The notes: generated by a model from the sequence alone, not told the origin. Positions 11,320 through 21,767 are shown, numbered from the stretch's first letter. The stretch is DNA of 64,000 nt from Rhizobium favelukesii (GCF_000577275.2 NZ_HG916852.1:1801001-1865000), one strand, 5' to 3'. Program-made: numbers and translations.

Positions 11320-14319
11320 ATGAGTATGGCAGACAAACAGCGGGCGTATGACACGCGTAAGAATACGGACCACTTTGCCGACGATGACCCTTTGGCGGAA
11401 CTTGCCCGTATCGTTGGCTTTGAACCGCGGGTAGCAGCCAATACCGTTGAAGATGCACCCCGACAGGAACCAGCATTCAATCTCGAAGATGAGTTGCTGC
11501 GCGAGTTCGAGCGCTACGACGAGCCTCAGTCCGCAGCTTCCTTCGATCGGCTGCCTGAGCCCGTGTTCGAGCAGCCGACTGCCTATGAGGCTTCCGCCGA
11601 TGAAGCTGGTGTCGCGCCCGCTGCCGAGGCCGAACCTGATTTTGTCATCGAGCCCGAAGGTTCCCCCGAAGTTGCCGTTGAGCCGGAGGTTCTTCAGCCG
11701 CCGGAAGTGGCTTCCAACCTGACCGCCGCCGCTTGGGCGTCAAGCGCCCTGCGTGAGGGTGAACCAATCTCCGGTGGCGCTCGTGATCTGATCGAAGAAC
11801 TCGAGATGTCGATCGGCGCATCGCCCGCTTCGGCTGCGCCCGTCGTGCCGGTGGCGTCTGCCAAGGCTCCGCAGTGGTCTGCGGCCAGCATCCGGCTGCC
11901 GATCGCCAACTTCCATCCGGCGCGCCGCGATGAGCCTTTTGCCCCGGTCGTTCCCGTGGCTGTTTCTGCGCCTGAACCGGCTGCTGCGTCGGAGGGCATT
12001 GCCGCTTTTGAAGTGCCTGTTGCCGCGGGCTTCCCCGCTGAAATCGATCGTCACGAAGAGCCCGAGGTGGTCCACGATGAGCGTGAGGTGCTTCCAGAAG
12101 CGCCGGTCGTTGAACCTCTCATCGATCACCGCGCCTTCGATCTGGCTGCTGCCGCGAAGGATGATGGTGCCGTTCAGGCCGATGCTGCGCTGACGGAAGC
12201 AGCGCCGACTGAGATCGACGATATTGCCTTCGATATCGATGCACTCCTCGCCGACGTGTCGCATTACCCCGTTCCGGAGCGCCAGATCACGCCTGCGACA
12301 GACGTCGCCGAGATGCCGCGCTCGCCGGAGCCGGTCCGCGTAGCGGCACCTGTCGTGGCTCCGATGCCGAAACCGGTCGAGCCGCCTGTGCTCGCCTCCA
12401 CTGCCAAGGCTGAACCGGAAGGTGATGATCCTTTCGCCGGCCATGACTTCGAACTCGATCTTGAAGGTATCGAGCTGGAATTGGCCGATTTTGACTTTGC
12501 TGAGCCAGTGAAGGTGCAGCCGCACGCGGCCGAACCACCGAGAGTTCAGACACCGCATGTCGAGGCCGTTGGACTGCAGCCGGTCGCCCCAGTGCCCGCT
12601 TTCCAGTCGGCGCCCGCTCCGGTTGTTGCCGCCGCGCCGATCCGTCAGGCCCCGGTAGAGGCAGCTTTCGTCGAAAAGGCGCCCGCTACGCCCGTATTCT
12701 CGGCCGATGCCGGAGACGACCTCCCGTTCGATCCGTCGATGATCTCGGATGCGGAGTATCATCCGGAAGCCGTCGAAGAAATGCACGTGCCCGTGCTGCC
12801 GCCCGTCGAGCAGCGGGAACCGGTGGTGACGACCTCAGACTTCGATTTCGACGTCGACGCCGAGATCGCCAACCTGCTTGCGCCGGCCAAGCCGGTGGAA
12901 ACGCCTGCGAAGCCAGTCGTCGAGGAATGGCGGACCCGTGCGCCGATCTCTGTCGCGCCGAGCGCAGCGCCAGCCGTGTCTGTCGCCAAGCAGGCTCCGT
13001 TACAGAGCTTGGACGAGTTCGAACGCGCCCTTGAAGAAGACTTCCGACGGAGCGTCAACGAGCCGGTCCAACGCCGCGAGAACGTTTCCCAGGTGCAAAT
13101 CCAGTCGGCAGGTGAAGCCGAGGATATGAGCCGTGCACGCTCGATGAAACGGATGCTGGCTGCCGCTGCAGCGATCGTCGTGTTCGGCGGCGTCGCCTAT
13201 GCAGGCTATACGTTCCTAGCCCGTGATGGAGGCCTTGGTATTGCCTCCGGCGAGCCGCGCGTGATCACTGCAGACAAGGACCCGGTTAAGGTCGTACCGG
13301 AAAATCCGGGCGGAAAGACCGTGCCGAACCAGGACAAGGCTGTTTACGACAGCGTCGGCGGTGCCGCGGCCGAAGCGCCGAAGCAGAAAGCACTGGTGTC
13401 GAGCGACGAGCAGCCGGTCGACGTCGTTCAGCGCACGCTGACGCCGGAGACGCTGCCCGAGGACAACGACAGCGACATCGCAACGCCACCAATGGCGACA
13501 CCGGTCGGTGACACCCAGGATCCGCGCCTGCTGCCCAGCCAGGATACGGCCGCTGTCGACGAAGCTGACAATGCAAACCAGGCTCCGTCGGTTTCCGCCC
13601 GCAAGGTCCGCACCATGATCGTCCGGCCGGACGGTACTTTGGTTGCCCGCGACGAGCCGGCTCCGGAAGCAGCCCCGACGCTGCCGAAGGCAACTCCCGT
13701 TCAGACGCAGAAGATCACCGCTGGCTCAAAGCCGGCTGGCGGCACTGCTGCGAATTTCCCGGCATCGGGGCAGGTCGCCGCCGCCGACATTCGGTCGACC
13801 CCGGTTGAAGAAACCAAGCCGACAGCCGCGCAGGCTCCCTCGGAAAATGCGCTGGCCAAGGCGGCGGCCGCCTCTCCGGCGAACGTCGACCCGCCGGTGC
13901 GCGCGGTGAAGAGTTCCACGGTGAGTGACACCGCGCCGGCTCCGGCAGCGCGTCCGGCTAGGACTGAAGCGAGGAAGGCAACTACCGAGGCGCCCGCGGC
14001 ACCTGCAGCACAGAAGCCGAAGGAAGTTGCCGCTGTTTCGCCGGCTGCAACCCAGGCCCAACCTGCTACGGCCGCTGGTGGCTACGGCGTCCAGATCGCA
14101 TCGCTTCCTTCCGAGGAAGAGGCGAAGAAGTCCTACGCGAGCCTTTCGAAGAAGTTTGCAAGCGTGCTTAGCGGCCGCAGCTACGAGATTCGCAAGGCCG
14201 AGATTGCAGGGAAGGGCACGTTCTACCGCGTTCGTATCCCTGCGGGCTCCAAGGACGAAGCCGCGGCTATCTGCGAAAAGTACCGTGCCGCAGGCGGCAG
14301 CTGCCTTATCTCGAAGTAA
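11320..14319 (+). CDS. SPOR-domain membrane protein
   Basis: A 999-residue protein. A long acidic, Pro/Ala/Val-rich region precedes a single transmembrane helix at about residues 611-630 (LAAAAAIVVFGGVAYAGYTF). A Pro/Ala-rich linker and a C-terminal SPOR domain (about 925-999, from YGVQIASLPSEEEAKKSY to CLISK) follow. SPOR domains bind denuded peptidoglycan at division sites, so the expected topology is cytoplasmic N-terminus and periplasmic C-terminus. The gene sits directly upstream of nagZ and the scp genes. The start could equally be the ATG at 11326. Its exact role is unknown. Confidence 0.88.
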   Translation: MSMADKQRAYDTRKNTDHFADDDPLAELARIVGFEPRVAANTVEDAPRQEPAFNLEDELLREFERYDEPQSAASFDRLPEPVFEQPTAYEASADEAGVAPAAEAEPDFVIEPEGSPEVAVEPEVLQPPEVASNLTAAAWASSALREGEPISGGARDLIEELEMSIGASPASAAPVVPVASAKAPQWSAASIRLPIANFHPARRDEPFAPVVPVAVSAPEPAAASEGIAAFEVPVAAGFPAEIDRHEEPEVVHDEREVLPEAPVVEPLIDHRAFDLAAAAKDDGAVQADAALTEAAPTEIDDIAFDIDALLADVSHYPVPERQITPATDVAEMPRSPEPVRVAAPVVAPMPKPVEPPVLASTAKAEPEGDDPFAGHDFELDLEGIELELADFDFAEPVKVQPHAAEPPRVQTPHVEAVGLQPVAPVPAFQSAPAPVVAAAPIRQAPVEAAFVEKAPATPVFSADAGDDLPFDPSMISDAEYHPEAVEEMHVPVLPPVEQREPVVTTSDFDFDVDAEIANLLAPAKPVETPAKPVVEEWRTRAPISVAPSAAPAVSVAKQAPLQSLDEFERALEEDFRRSVNEPVQRRENVSQVQIQSAGEAEDMSRARSMKRMLAAAAAIVVFGGVAYAGYTFLARDGGLGIASGEPRVITADKDPVKVVPENPGGKTVPNQDKAVYDSVGGAAAEAPKQKALVSSDEQPVDVVQRTLTPETLPEDNDSDIATPPMATPVGDTQDPRLLPSQDTAAVDEADNANQAPSVSARKVRTMIVRPDGTLVARDEPAPEAAPTLPKATPVQTQKITAGSKPAGGTAANFPASGQVAAADIRSTPVEETKPTAAQAPSENALAKAAAASPANVDPPVRAVKSSTVSDTAPAPAARPARTEARKATTEAPAAPAAQKPKEVAAVSPAATQAQPATAAGGYGVQIASLPSEEEAKKSYASLSKKFASVLSGRSYEIRKAEIAGKGTFYRVRIPAGSKDEAAAICEKYRAAGGSCLISK

Positions 14320-14341
14320 GCTATCGGCAAGCATTCAATCG

Positions 14342-14373
14342 AAGCGGCGGGTCTCTGGTCCGCCGCTTTTTTT
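14342..14373 (+). terminator. Terminator after SPOR gene
   Basis: AAGCGGCGG (14342-14350) pairs with CCGCCGCTT (14360-14368), followed by a T7 run. Confidence 0.9.
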
Positions 14374-14428
14374 GTGAATGCCGGTTGACGCGGCTCGTAT
14401 TTTTGCCGGGCACCTCTATGATTCGGGT

Positions 14429-15442
14429 ATGACCGAATCAAAAGCAATGATCCTTGGCTGTAGCGGCCTTTCTCTTACTCCCGAAGAAAAGGCGTTCTTC
14501 AGCGCGGAGCGTCCTTGGGGCTTCATTCTGTTTGGACGCAATATTTCGGAGCCGCAACAGATCAGCGATCTCGTCGCGGAGATGCGAGAAGCAGTCGGTT
14601 GGCACGCGCCGGTTCTGATCGACCAGGAAGGTGGACGCGTCCAGCGCATCCGACCGCCGATCTTCCAGCACTATCCCACGGGGCAACAGCTTGGCGATAT
14701 CTATCGGCAGAACAGAGAAAAAGGCCTCCGCGCCGCCTGGCTGATGTCGCGGCTGCACGCCTTCGATCTTTCGAGCCTTGGGATCAATGTGGACTGCCTC
14801 CCGGTGCTGGACGTTCCCGTGGAGGGCAGCAGCAACGTGATCGGCAACCGCGCTTACGGTGGCGATCCGATGACAGTCACGGCCATGGGACGTGCCGCAG
14901 CCGAGGGTTTGAAAGCGGGCGGTCTTCTCCCTGTCATGAAACATATGCCGGGCCACGGTCGCGGCTTTGCGGATTCCCATCACGAGCTGCCGGTCGTCGC
15001 GGTTTCGCGTGCAGAACTCCAGGTGCATGATTTCCCTCCGTTCATTGCCATGAAGGACGAATTGATGGCGATGACGTGCCATGTGGTCTTTGCAGCCGTC
15101 GATTCCGAGCACCCGGCAACCACCTCGCGCAAGGTCATCGCCGGTATTATTCGCGAGTACATCGGCTTCAAGGGTCTGTTGCTTTCCGATGATACATCGA
15201 TGAACGCCCTTGCCGGCACGATCGGAGAGCGCGCCGCCAACATCATCGCGGGCGGATGTGATATCGTGCTTCATTGCAACGGCCACATGGACGAGATGCA
15301 GCAGGTTGTCGAAAATGTGCCGGTCTTGCAGGGCCAGTCGCTCTTGCGCGCACAAGCAGTGCTGAAGGGCTTCCCGAGCGCTGACAAGGCCGAGCAGGCT
15401 TCGATCCGCGCCGAATTCGATGAGATGTTTGCGACTGTCTGA
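14429..15442 (+). CDS. nagZ: Beta-N-acetylhexosaminidase
   Basis: Cytoplasmic glycoside hydrolase family 3 enzyme that removes N-acetylglucosamine from anhydromuropeptides in cell-wall recycling. The ATG at 14429 gives 337 residues starting MTESKAMILG. The signature KHMPGHGRGFADSHHELPVV begins at residue 171 and contains the catalytic His-Asp loop; the nucleophile Asp lies in LLSDDTSMNAL. It is followed after 21 nt by scpA, so the two are probably cotranscribed. Confidence 0.95.
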   Translation: MTESKAMILGCSGLSLTPEEKAFFSAERPWGFILFGRNISEPQQISDLVAEMREAVGWHAPVLIDQEGGRVQRIRPPIFQHYPTGQQLGDIYRQNREKGLRAAWLMSRLHAFDLSSLGINVDCLPVLDVPVEGSSNVIGNRAYGGDPMTVTAMGRAAAEGLKAGGLLPVMKHMPGHGRGFADSHHELPVVAVSRAELQVHDFPPFIAMKDELMAMTCHVVFAAVDSEHPATTSRKVIAGIIREYIGFKGLLLSDDTSMNALAGTIGERAANIIAGGCDIVLHCNGHMDEMQQVVENVPVLQGQSLLRAQAVLKGFPSADKAEQASIRAEFDEMFATV

Positions 15443-15463
15443 TCGCAGAAGGGACAGGGCAGG

Positions 15464-16321
15464 GTGGATACGGTCAAAGGCACGGAACGGCTGCTGACGG
15501 CGACGCCGATGGACAAGTTGTGGCAGGAGAACGGCGCCGAGCGCGCGAGCTCCGATCCCGCGCTGCTGATCGATGTTGCCGGCTTCGAAGGCCCGCTCGA
15601 CCTTTTGCTCTATCTCGCCCGCAATCAGAAGGTCGATTTGTCCCGCATCTCCGTTCTTGCGCTGGCGGAGCAATATCTGCAGTTCATCGAAAGCGCGAGG
15701 CGGATCCGGATCGAGCTGGCAGCCGATTATCTCGTCATGGCCGCCTGGCTTGCCTACCTGAAATCGCGCCTGCTGATCCCGCAGCAGGCCAAGGACGACG
15801 GCCCTTCCGGCGAGGAAATGGCGGCAACGCTCGCCTTCCGCCTGAAGCGTCTCGAAGCGATGCGCGAGGCTGCGAGCGGTCTCGTCAACCGGAACCGCCT
15901 GGGCCGCGATATCTTTGCTCGTGGTGCGCCGGAGCACATCCCGGACAGGCATCCGTCGGCGTACACTGCCAGCCTCTACGATCTGCTGACGGCTTATGCG
16001 TCGCTCCGTCAGCGTCAGGCGGTAACGCAGGTGACGATCGCACGTCGCACTGTCTGGTCGCTGACCGACGCCCGCGAGCTTCTGACCCGCATCATCGGCG
16101 AGATCAGCGACTGGACAGCATTGGAATCCTACCTCCTGCGTTACATGGCGTCGCCGGAAGACAGGGTGACAGCAATTGCCAGTGCGTTCGCAGCTTCCCT
16201 CGAGCTCGTTCGCGAAGGTAAGCTCGAGATCCGTCAGGATGGAGCTTTCCAGCCGCTCTATATGAGACGAGGCCCTAAACATGGAACGCTGCAGGTCGTC
16301 GAACAGGAGCGACCGGCGTGA
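15464..16321 (+). CDS. scpA: Segregation and condensation protein A
   Basis: Kleisin subunit of the SMC-ScpAB condensin that compacts and segregates the chromosome. The GTG start at 15464 gives 285 residues. The N-terminal kleisin motif is FEGPLDLLLYLARNQKVDL at about residues 40-58, and a winged-helix C-terminus is expected to contact the SMC head. The 3' end overlaps scpB by 4 bases (GTGA), which indicates translational coupling. Confidence 0.95.
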   Translation: MDTVKGTERLLTATPMDKLWQENGAERASSDPALLIDVAGFEGPLDLLLYLARNQKVDLSRISVLALAEQYLQFIESARRIRIELAADYLVMAAWLAYLKSRLLIPQQAKDDGPSGEEMAATLAFRLKRLEAMREAASGLVNRNRLGRDIFARGAPEHIPDRHPSAYTASLYDLLTAYASLRQRQAVTQVTIARRTVWSLTDARELLTRIIGEISDWTALESYLLRYMASPEDRVTAIASAFAASLELVREGKLEIRQDGAFQPLYMRRGPKHGTLQVVEQERPA

Positions 16322-17034
16322 CCGATCTGGAAGACGAACACATCGATAGTGCAATGGTGGAAGAGACAGAGGACGACGTTCGTGCAGAGACTGAGGCGGA
16401 GCGCATTGCCGAGGCATTGGTCTTCGCATCTGCGCAGCCCGTCTCCGAAGGGTTCATTGCCGATCGCCTGCCGCGTCCGTTCAACGTCCGTGGGATCATG
16501 CTGCGCCTGAAGGAGCAGTATGCCCATCGCGGCGTCAATCTCGTGCAGGTGGATGATGCTTGGGCCTTCCGTACGGCGGCAGACCTCTCCTTCGTCATCC
16601 GGCGCGACGAGAACGAAGCCAAGAAGCTGTCGCGAGCGGCCTTGGAGGTACTGGCGATCATTGCATATCACCAGCCGGTGACGCGCGCCGAAATCGAGGA
16701 TATCAGAGGCGTCCAGACCTCCCGCGGCACACTCGACGTCCTGATGGAGGCAGGCTGGGTTCGGTTTCGCGGTCGCAGGCGTACGCCGGGTCGTCCCGTT
16801 ACGCTGGGCACGACGCGCGATTTCCTTGATCATTTCGGCCTGGAAGAACTGCGCGATCTGCCAGGACTTGAAGAATTGAAGGGCGCAGGGCTGCTCTCCG
16901 GTCGCATCCCGGCCAACTTCAATATACCATCGCCGACAATGAACGACGAGTTGACCGAAGACGAAGATCCGATCACGCAGCTCGATCTCGAGGAACTCGG
17001 CCTGCTTGCGCCCGGCGGCGCGTCCGAAGACTAA
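16318..17034 (+). CDS. scpB: Segregation and condensation protein B
   Basis: Winged-helix partner (kite) subunit of the SMC-ScpAB complex. The GTG start overlaps scpA. Of 238 residues, the core includes EALVFASAQPVSE and the conserved AIIAYHQPVTRAEIEDIRG motif. An acidic C-terminal tail (ELTEDEDPITQLDLEE) follows. It is the last gene before a 185-nt gap and the tat genes. Confidence 0.95.
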   Translation: MTDLEDEHIDSAMVEETEDDVRAETEAERIAEALVFASAQPVSEGFIADRLPRPFNVRGIMLRLKEQYAHRGVNLVQVDDAWAFRTAADLSFVIRRDENEAKKLSRAALEVLAIIAYHQPVTRAEIEDIRGVQTSRGTLDVLMEAGWVRFRGRRRTPGRPVTLGTTRDFLDHFGLEELRDLPGLEELKGAGLLSGRIPANFNIPSPTMNDELTEDEDPITQLDLEELGLLAPGGASED

Positions 17035-17219
17035 TCGGATTTGTCTTGGTTCCGCCACGCATCGCGAAAACAATGCCGATCACAGTTTTTCGAATGTGTC
17101 TTCTCTTGTCACAGAGGGCGATACCGTGACATTAAGCGACAATCCAAGGGGAACTTTGATGTTGGAATTGGTGTAGGAAGCTCTTACATCTGGAAACATC
17201 GCAACAGGGAGTTAGCGTA

Positions 17220-17420
17220 ATGGGTTCATTTAGCATGTGGCACTGGCTGATCGTTCTGGCCATCGTGCTTCTGTTGTTCGGTCGCGGCAAGATTCCGGAA
17301 CTGATGGGCGACGTTGCCAAGGGCATCAAGAGCTTCAAGAAGGGCATGAACGACGAAGACACCACGCCCGAGTCCACGACTGCCAAGACCGTCGATCACA
17401 AGGCCGACGAAACGAAGTAA
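17220..17420 (+). CDS. tatA: Sec-independent translocase subunit TatA
   Basis: Small 66-residue Tat protein that multimerises to let folded twin-arginine substrates cross the inner membrane. It has an N-terminal transmembrane helix ([15 protein letters not shown], about 6-20), the hinge [10 protein letters not shown], an amphipathic helix and a charged tail. It is first in a tatA-tatB-tatC run, 49 nt upstream of tatB. Confidence 0.95.
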   Translation: MGSFSMWHWLIVLAIVLLLFGRGKIPELMGDVAKGIKSFKKGMNDEDTTPESTTAKTVDHKADETK

Positions 17421-17469
17421 TCACCTCCGGGCAAACGTAGCCCCCACGTTTCCCGCTCAGGAGCCTTGA

Positions 17470-18135
17470 ATGTTCGATATTGGCTGGACCGAGCTGCTTG
17501 TCATCGCGGTCGTACTGATCGTGGTGGTTGGTCCCAAGGACTTGCCGCCGATGCTGCGTGCGTTCGGCAAGATGACACAGCGTGCCCGCAAGGTTGCGGG
17601 CGAGTTTCGCGCCCAGTTCGACGAAGCATTGCGTGAAGCCGATCTGGACGAAGTACGCCAGACGCTGACGGACGCGCAGAAGCTGAACCCCGTCAACAGC
17701 TTGCGTGAGGCAATGAACCCGCTTCGCCAGATGGGCAACGAAATCAAGGCCGACCTGCAGAAGGCGACGACGGTCGAGAACAAGACCGAGGTTCCGTCCG
17801 CTGCGGTATCGGTGCCTGACCCGTCGATGAGCCTACCTGAGACGCCCCCGGTCATGCCGCCGCCTTCGCCTCAAGCCGCCGTAGCCGCTGAAATGCCTGG
17901 AGCCGCTGTTACCGAGAAGCCAAAGGCCGTGCGCAAGCCACGCGCCAAGGCTGCGGATAAGGCTGATGCCGCAGCGGCCATCGCCGTTGTTCCGGCCGAA
18001 AAGACGAAGCGCGCGCCTGCCAAGGCCGCGGCACCAAGCACGGCCACCGCAGCAAAGAAGCCGACGGTCGCCGCCGTTGAGGCCACAGCCGCTCCGAAGA
18101 AGACGGCAGCGAAAAAGAAGAAGGACGACGCATGA
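17470..18135 (+). CDS. tatB: Sec-independent translocase subunit TatB
   Basis: TatB works with TatC as the twin-arginine signal receptor. The N-terminus MFDIGWTELLVIAVVLIVVV is the typical single membrane helix with its conserved Glu. The hinge GPKDLPPMLRAFGKM and amphipathic helix follow. The tail is long and Ala/Lys/Pro-rich (221 residues in total), as in other alphaproteobacteria. It overlaps tatC by 4 nt. Confidence 0.95.
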   Translation: MFDIGWTELLVIAVVLIVVVGPKDLPPMLRAFGKMTQRARKVAGEFRAQFDEALREADLDEVRQTLTDAQKLNPVNSLREAMNPLRQMGNEIKADLQKATTVENKTEVPSAAVSVPDPSMSLPETPPVMPPPSPQAAVAAEMPGAAVTEKPKAVRKPRAKAADKADAAAAIAVVPAEKTKRAPAKAAAPSTATAAKKPTVAAVEATAAPKKTAAKKKKDDA

Positions 18136-18959
18136 GCGGTGACATCGAGGACAAGCCACAGCCGCTGATCGAACACCTGATGGAGCTGCGCACGCGGCTC
18201 ATGTGGTCGATTGGCGCGTTCTTCGTCGCTTTCATCGTGTGCTTCATCTTTGCCAAGCATCTCTTCAATGCCCTTGTCTATCCCTACAAGTGGGCCGTTA
18301 TCTGGGCGCATCTCGATGTGTCCAAGGCACAGCTCATCTACACGGCGCCCCAGGAGTTCTTCTTCACACAGGTGAAGGTCGCCATGTTCGGCGGTCTGGT
18401 GATCGCCTTCCCGATTATAGCGGCGCAGATCTACAAGTTCGTGGCGCCCGGTCTTTACAAGAACGAGCGCGCTGCCTTTCTTCCGTTCCTGATTGCCTCG
18501 CCGGTTCTGTTCCTCATGGGCGCATCGCTGGTCTACTTCTTCTTCACGCCGATGGTCATGTGGTTCTTCCTGACCATGCAACAGGCGCCGGGTGAGGGCG
18601 ATGTCGCGATCTCGCTGCTTCCAAAGGTCTCTGAATACCTCAGCTTGATCATGACGCTGGTGTTCTCGTTCGGCCTTGTCTTCCAGCTTCCCGTCGTTAC
18701 CACGCTACTGGCGCGCGTCGGCCTGCTGACGTCGGACTGGCTTCGGGAGAAGCGCAAGTTCGCGATCGTGCTCGCCTTTATCGTCGCAGCGGTGCTGACG
18801 CCGCCAGATCCGATGTCCCAGATCGGCCTTGCACTGCCGACCATCCTTCTCTACGAGATTTCCATCTACGCGGCGCGACTCGTGGAGCGCCAGCGTGCCC
18901 GCGAGGCGGTCGAAGAGGCTGAAGGAACCACGGACGTTGCCAAGTCGGACAACGTCTGA
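18132..18959 (+). CDS. tatC: Sec-independent translocase subunit TatC
   Basis: Polytopic inner-membrane core of the Tat translocase, 275 residues with six predicted membrane helices. Family motifs include LIEHLMELRTRL at the N-terminus and PLIEHL/FFFTQVKVAMFGG in the first loops. The start overlaps the tatB stop (ATGA). Confidence 0.97.
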   Translation: MSGDIEDKPQPLIEHLMELRTRLMWSIGAFFVAFIVCFIFAKHLFNALVYPYKWAVIWAHLDVSKAQLIYTAPQEFFFTQVKVAMFGGLVIAFPIIAAQIYKFVAPGLYKNERAAFLPFLIASPVLFLMGASLVYFFFTPMVMWFFLTMQQAPGEGDVAISLLPKVSEYLSLIMTLVFSFGLVFQLPVVTTLLARVGLLTSDWLREKRKFAIVLAFIVAAVLTPPDPMSQIGLALPTILLYEISIYAARLVERQRAREAVEEAEGTTDVAKSDNV

Positions 18960-19051
18960 CCGATCTGCTTCAATGAGCGCTTCCAAGCATCCGGTCGAGG
19001 CCCAGCCGGGCTTTGGCCGGCTTATCTTTTTACAACGACCCTGGAACGACG

Positions 19052-20335
19052 ATGCTCGATATCAAATGGATCCGTGAGAATCCCGAAGCGCTCGACGCGG
19101 CACTCGCCAAGCGTGGTGCCGAGCCTTTGTCCGAAAGCCTGATTGCGGTCGACGAAAAGCGCCGTTCGGCCATTCAGAAGGTCCAGGACATGCTGTCCCG
19201 CCGCAACGCCGCCTCCAAGGAGATCGGCGCTGCGATGGCGCAGAAGAACAGCGAACTTGCCGAAAAGCTCAAGCTCGAGGTGGCCGACCTGAAGGTGCTG
19301 CTTCCGGCCGAGGAAGAGGGCGAGCGTCAGGCGACGGACGAACTGAATGATGCACTGTCGCGCATTCCGAACGTCCCGCATGACGACGTGCCGGTCGGCA
19401 AGGACGAGCACGACAATGTCGTTGCCCGCGTCGTCGGCGAGAAACCGCGCTGGAACCATACGCCGAAGGAACACTTCGAAATCGGCGAAGCGCTTGGCTA
19501 CATGGACTTCGAGCGGGCCGCAAAGCTCTCCGGATCGCGCTTCACCGTGCTGACCGGTCCGCTTGCGCGGCTGGAGCGCGCGCTCGGCCAGTTCATGATT
19601 GACCTCCATACGGGCGAGCATGGCTACACCGAAGTCAGCTCGCCGCTGATGGTGCGTGACGAGGCGGTGTTCGGAACAGCGCAGCTGCCGAAATTCGCGG
19701 ACGATCTCTTCAAGACGACGGACGGCCGATGGCTGATCCCGACCGCCGAGGTGACACTCACCAATCTTGTCTCCGGTGAAATCCTCGACCAGGAGAAGCT
19801 GCCGCTTCGTTTCACCGCGCTGACGCCGTCCTTCCGTTCGGAAGCCGGCTCAGCTGGGCGCGACACGCGTGGCATGCTGCGCCAGCATCAATTCTGGAAG
19901 TGCGAGCTCGTCTCGATCACCGATGCCGAGAGCTCGCTTGCCGAGCACGAGCGCATGACCGCCTGCGCGGAAGAGGTGTTAAAGCGCCTCGGCCTGCATT
20001 TCCGCACGATGACGCTCTGCACCGGCGATATGGGCTTCGGTTCGCGCAAGACCTACGACCTCGAGGTCTGGTTGCCGGGCCAGAACACCTACCGCGAGAT
20101 CTCGTCCTGCTCCGTCTGCGGCGATTTCCAGGCGCGGCGCATGAACGCGCGCTATCGCGGTAAGGAGGACAAGGCAACGAAGTTCGTTCACACACTGAAC
20201 GGCTCCGGCACCGCCGTTGGCCGCTGCCTGATCGCCGTTCTGGAGAATTACCTGAACGAGGATGGTACGGTGACTGTTCCGGACGTTCTGCTGCCATATA
20301 TGGGCGGTTTGAAGAAGATAGAACGGGCGGCCTGA
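19052..20335 (+). CDS. serS: Seryl-tRNA synthetase
   Basis: Class II synthetase that charges tRNA-Ser (and tRNA-Sec where present). The ATG at 19052 gives the standard [16 protein letters not shown]-terminus and 427 residues. An N-terminal coiled-coil arm (about 30-100) binds the long variable arm of tRNA-Ser. Motif 2 is seen as [21 protein letters not shown] and motif 3 near [18 protein letters not shown]. SurE follows after only 4 nt. Confidence 0.97.
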   Translation: MLDIKWIRENPEALDAALAKRGAEPLSESLIAVDEKRRSAIQKVQDMLSRRNAASKEIGAAMAQKNSELAEKLKLEVADLKVLLPAEEEGERQATDELNDALSRIPNVPHDDVPVGKDEHDNVVARVVGEKPRWNHTPKEHFEIGEALGYMDFERAAKLSGSRFTVLTGPLARLERALGQFMIDLHTGEHGYTEVSSPLMVRDEAVFGTAQLPKFADDLFKTTDGRWLIPTAEVTLTNLVSGEILDQEKLPLRFTALTPSFRSEAGSAGRDTRGMLRQHQFWKCELVSITDAESSLAEHERMTACAEEVLKRLGLHFRTMTLCTGDMGFGSRKTYDLEVWLPGQNTYREISSCSVCGDFQARRMNARYRGKEDKATKFVHTLNGSGTAVGRCLIAVLENYLNEDGTVTVPDVLLPYMGGLKKIERAA

Positions 20336-20339
20336 GCCG

Positions 20340-21107
20340 ATGCGCATCCTGCTCACCAACGACGACGGCATTCACGCAGAAGGCCTCGCGGCGCTGGAGC
20401 GGATTGCGCGCACGCTGTCTGACGATGTCTGGATTGTTGCGCCGGAGACTGACCAGAGCGGCCTTGCGCATTCGTTGAGCCTTTCTGAACCGCTGCGGCT
20501 GCGCAAGATCTCTGACAAGCATTTCGCGCTGCGCGGAACCCCGACCGATTGTGTCATCATGGGCATCAAGCAGGTCATGGACGTCAAGCCGGACCTCGTG
20601 CTTTCCGGCGTCAACTCGGGCTCGAACGTCGCCGACGACGTCACCTATTCGGGCACCATCGCAGGCGCTATCGAAGGCACGATGCAGGGCGTTCGCTCGT
20701 TTGCGTTGAGCCAGGCCTATTTCCACCAGGATGGAGCAAGGACTGTCCCCTGGGAGGTCTGCGAGGCGCATGCGCCGGCACTTCTCGAGAAGCTGATGTC
20801 ACTCGAATTGCCCGAGGGCACATTCCTGAACCTCAACTTTCCGAATTGCCGACCCGAAGAGGTCGAGGGCGTGGACGTGACGGCGCAGGGCAAGCTTGCC
20901 TTCAACCTGCAGGTCGATGCCCGCGCCGACGGACGTGGCTTTCCCTATTACTGGCTCAGGTTTGGGGAGCGTGCCGGCGCCTTCGTCGAGGGCACCGATA
21001 TCCACGCCCTGAAGCATCGCAAGATTTCGGTAACTCCTTTGAAACTGGATCTGACTGATTATTCCGTACGGGACCGCGTGGCGCGGGCGCTTTCGAGTAC
21101 GGAGTAG
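20340..21107 (+). CDS. surE: 5'/3'-nucleotidase SurE
   Basis: Metal-dependent survival protein SurE, a nucleoside-monophosphate phosphatase associated with stationary-phase survival. The 255-residue protein has the N-terminal metal site [13 protein letters not shown] and the central [18 protein letters not shown] motif. It starts 4 nt after serS and ends 6 nt before pcm; surE-pcm adjacency is widely conserved. Confidence 0.96.
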   Translation: MRILLTNDDGIHAEGLAALERIARTLSDDVWIVAPETDQSGLAHSLSLSEPLRLRKISDKHFALRGTPTDCVIMGIKQVMDVKPDLVLSGVNSGSNVADDVTYSGTIAGAIEGTMQGVRSFALSQAYFHQDGARTVPWEVCEAHAPALLEKLMSLELPEGTFLNLNFPNCRPEEVEGVDVTAQGKLAFNLQVDARADGRGFPYYWLRFGERAGAFVEGTDIHALKHRKISVTPLKLDLTDYSVRDRVARALSSTE

Positions 21108-21113
21108 ATTGTT

Positions 21114-21767
21114 TTGACGGCACGGCTGGTCGAGAAGGAAGGGTTTGCGGCGCTCGTCTTGAGGCTGCGGGCCGAAGGCGTTTCCGATCTGGATCTTTTG
21201 ACCGCGGTCGAGCAGACGCCGCGCTCTTTGTTCGTGCCGCCGCAGTTTGCGGAGCACGCCTATTCGAGCCGCACGATCCCGATCGAATGCGGCTCATTTC
21301 TCGAGGGCGTCGATCTGGCGGTCAGGATCCTTCACCACCTGAAGATCAAGCCGGGCCAGCGTGTGCTTGAGGTCGGCACGGGCAGCGGCTTCATGTCGGC
21401 CGTCATGGCCCGCATGGCCGAACGCGTGCTGACGATCGACCGTTACAAGACACTGACGACGAATGCGCAGCGCCGCATCGACTCGCTCGGGCTCCGAAAC
21501 GTCATCATCCGCCAGGCTGACGGCAGCGCCGGCCTGCAGGGCGAGGGAACCTTCGACCGTATCGTGGTCACCGCTGCGTTCAATTCGATGCCGCGGTTCT
21601 ACACCGACCAACTGGTCTCAGGCGGCTCGATGATCGCGCCGCTGATGATCTCAGAGAATGAATGTCGCCTCGTGCGGCTCACGAAGACGGGCAGCCGCTT
21701 CGAGCGCGAAGAACTGTTCGATACGCCCTATCTTCCCATTGTCCCGCGCCTGGCGTCTCAACTCTGA
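21114..21767 (+). CDS. pcm: Protein-L-isoaspartate O-methyltransferase
   Basis: SAM-dependent repair methyltransferase that acts on L-isoaspartyl residues in damaged proteins. The TTG start at 21114 gives 217 residues. The SAM-binding motif I is VLEVGTGSGFMSAVMA, and FDRIVVTAAF is the later PCMT motif. It lies directly behind surE, suggesting a stationary-phase maintenance unit. Confidence 0.93.
   Translation: MTARLVEKEGFAALVLRLRAEGVSDLDLLTAVEQTPRSLFVPPQFAEHAYSSRTIPIECGSFLEGVDLAVRILHHLKIKPGQRVLEVGTGSGFMSAVMARMAERVLTIDRYKTLTTNAQRRIDSLGLRNVIIRQADGSAGLQGEGTFDRIVVTAAFNSMPRFYTDQLVSGGSMIAPLMISENECRLVRLTKTGSRFEREELFDTPYLPIVPRLASQL

Noticed and set aside
14438..16429. 663-codon minus frame over nagZ and scpA
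   Set aside because: It crosses two well supported genes and a gene boundary, with no recognisable domain.
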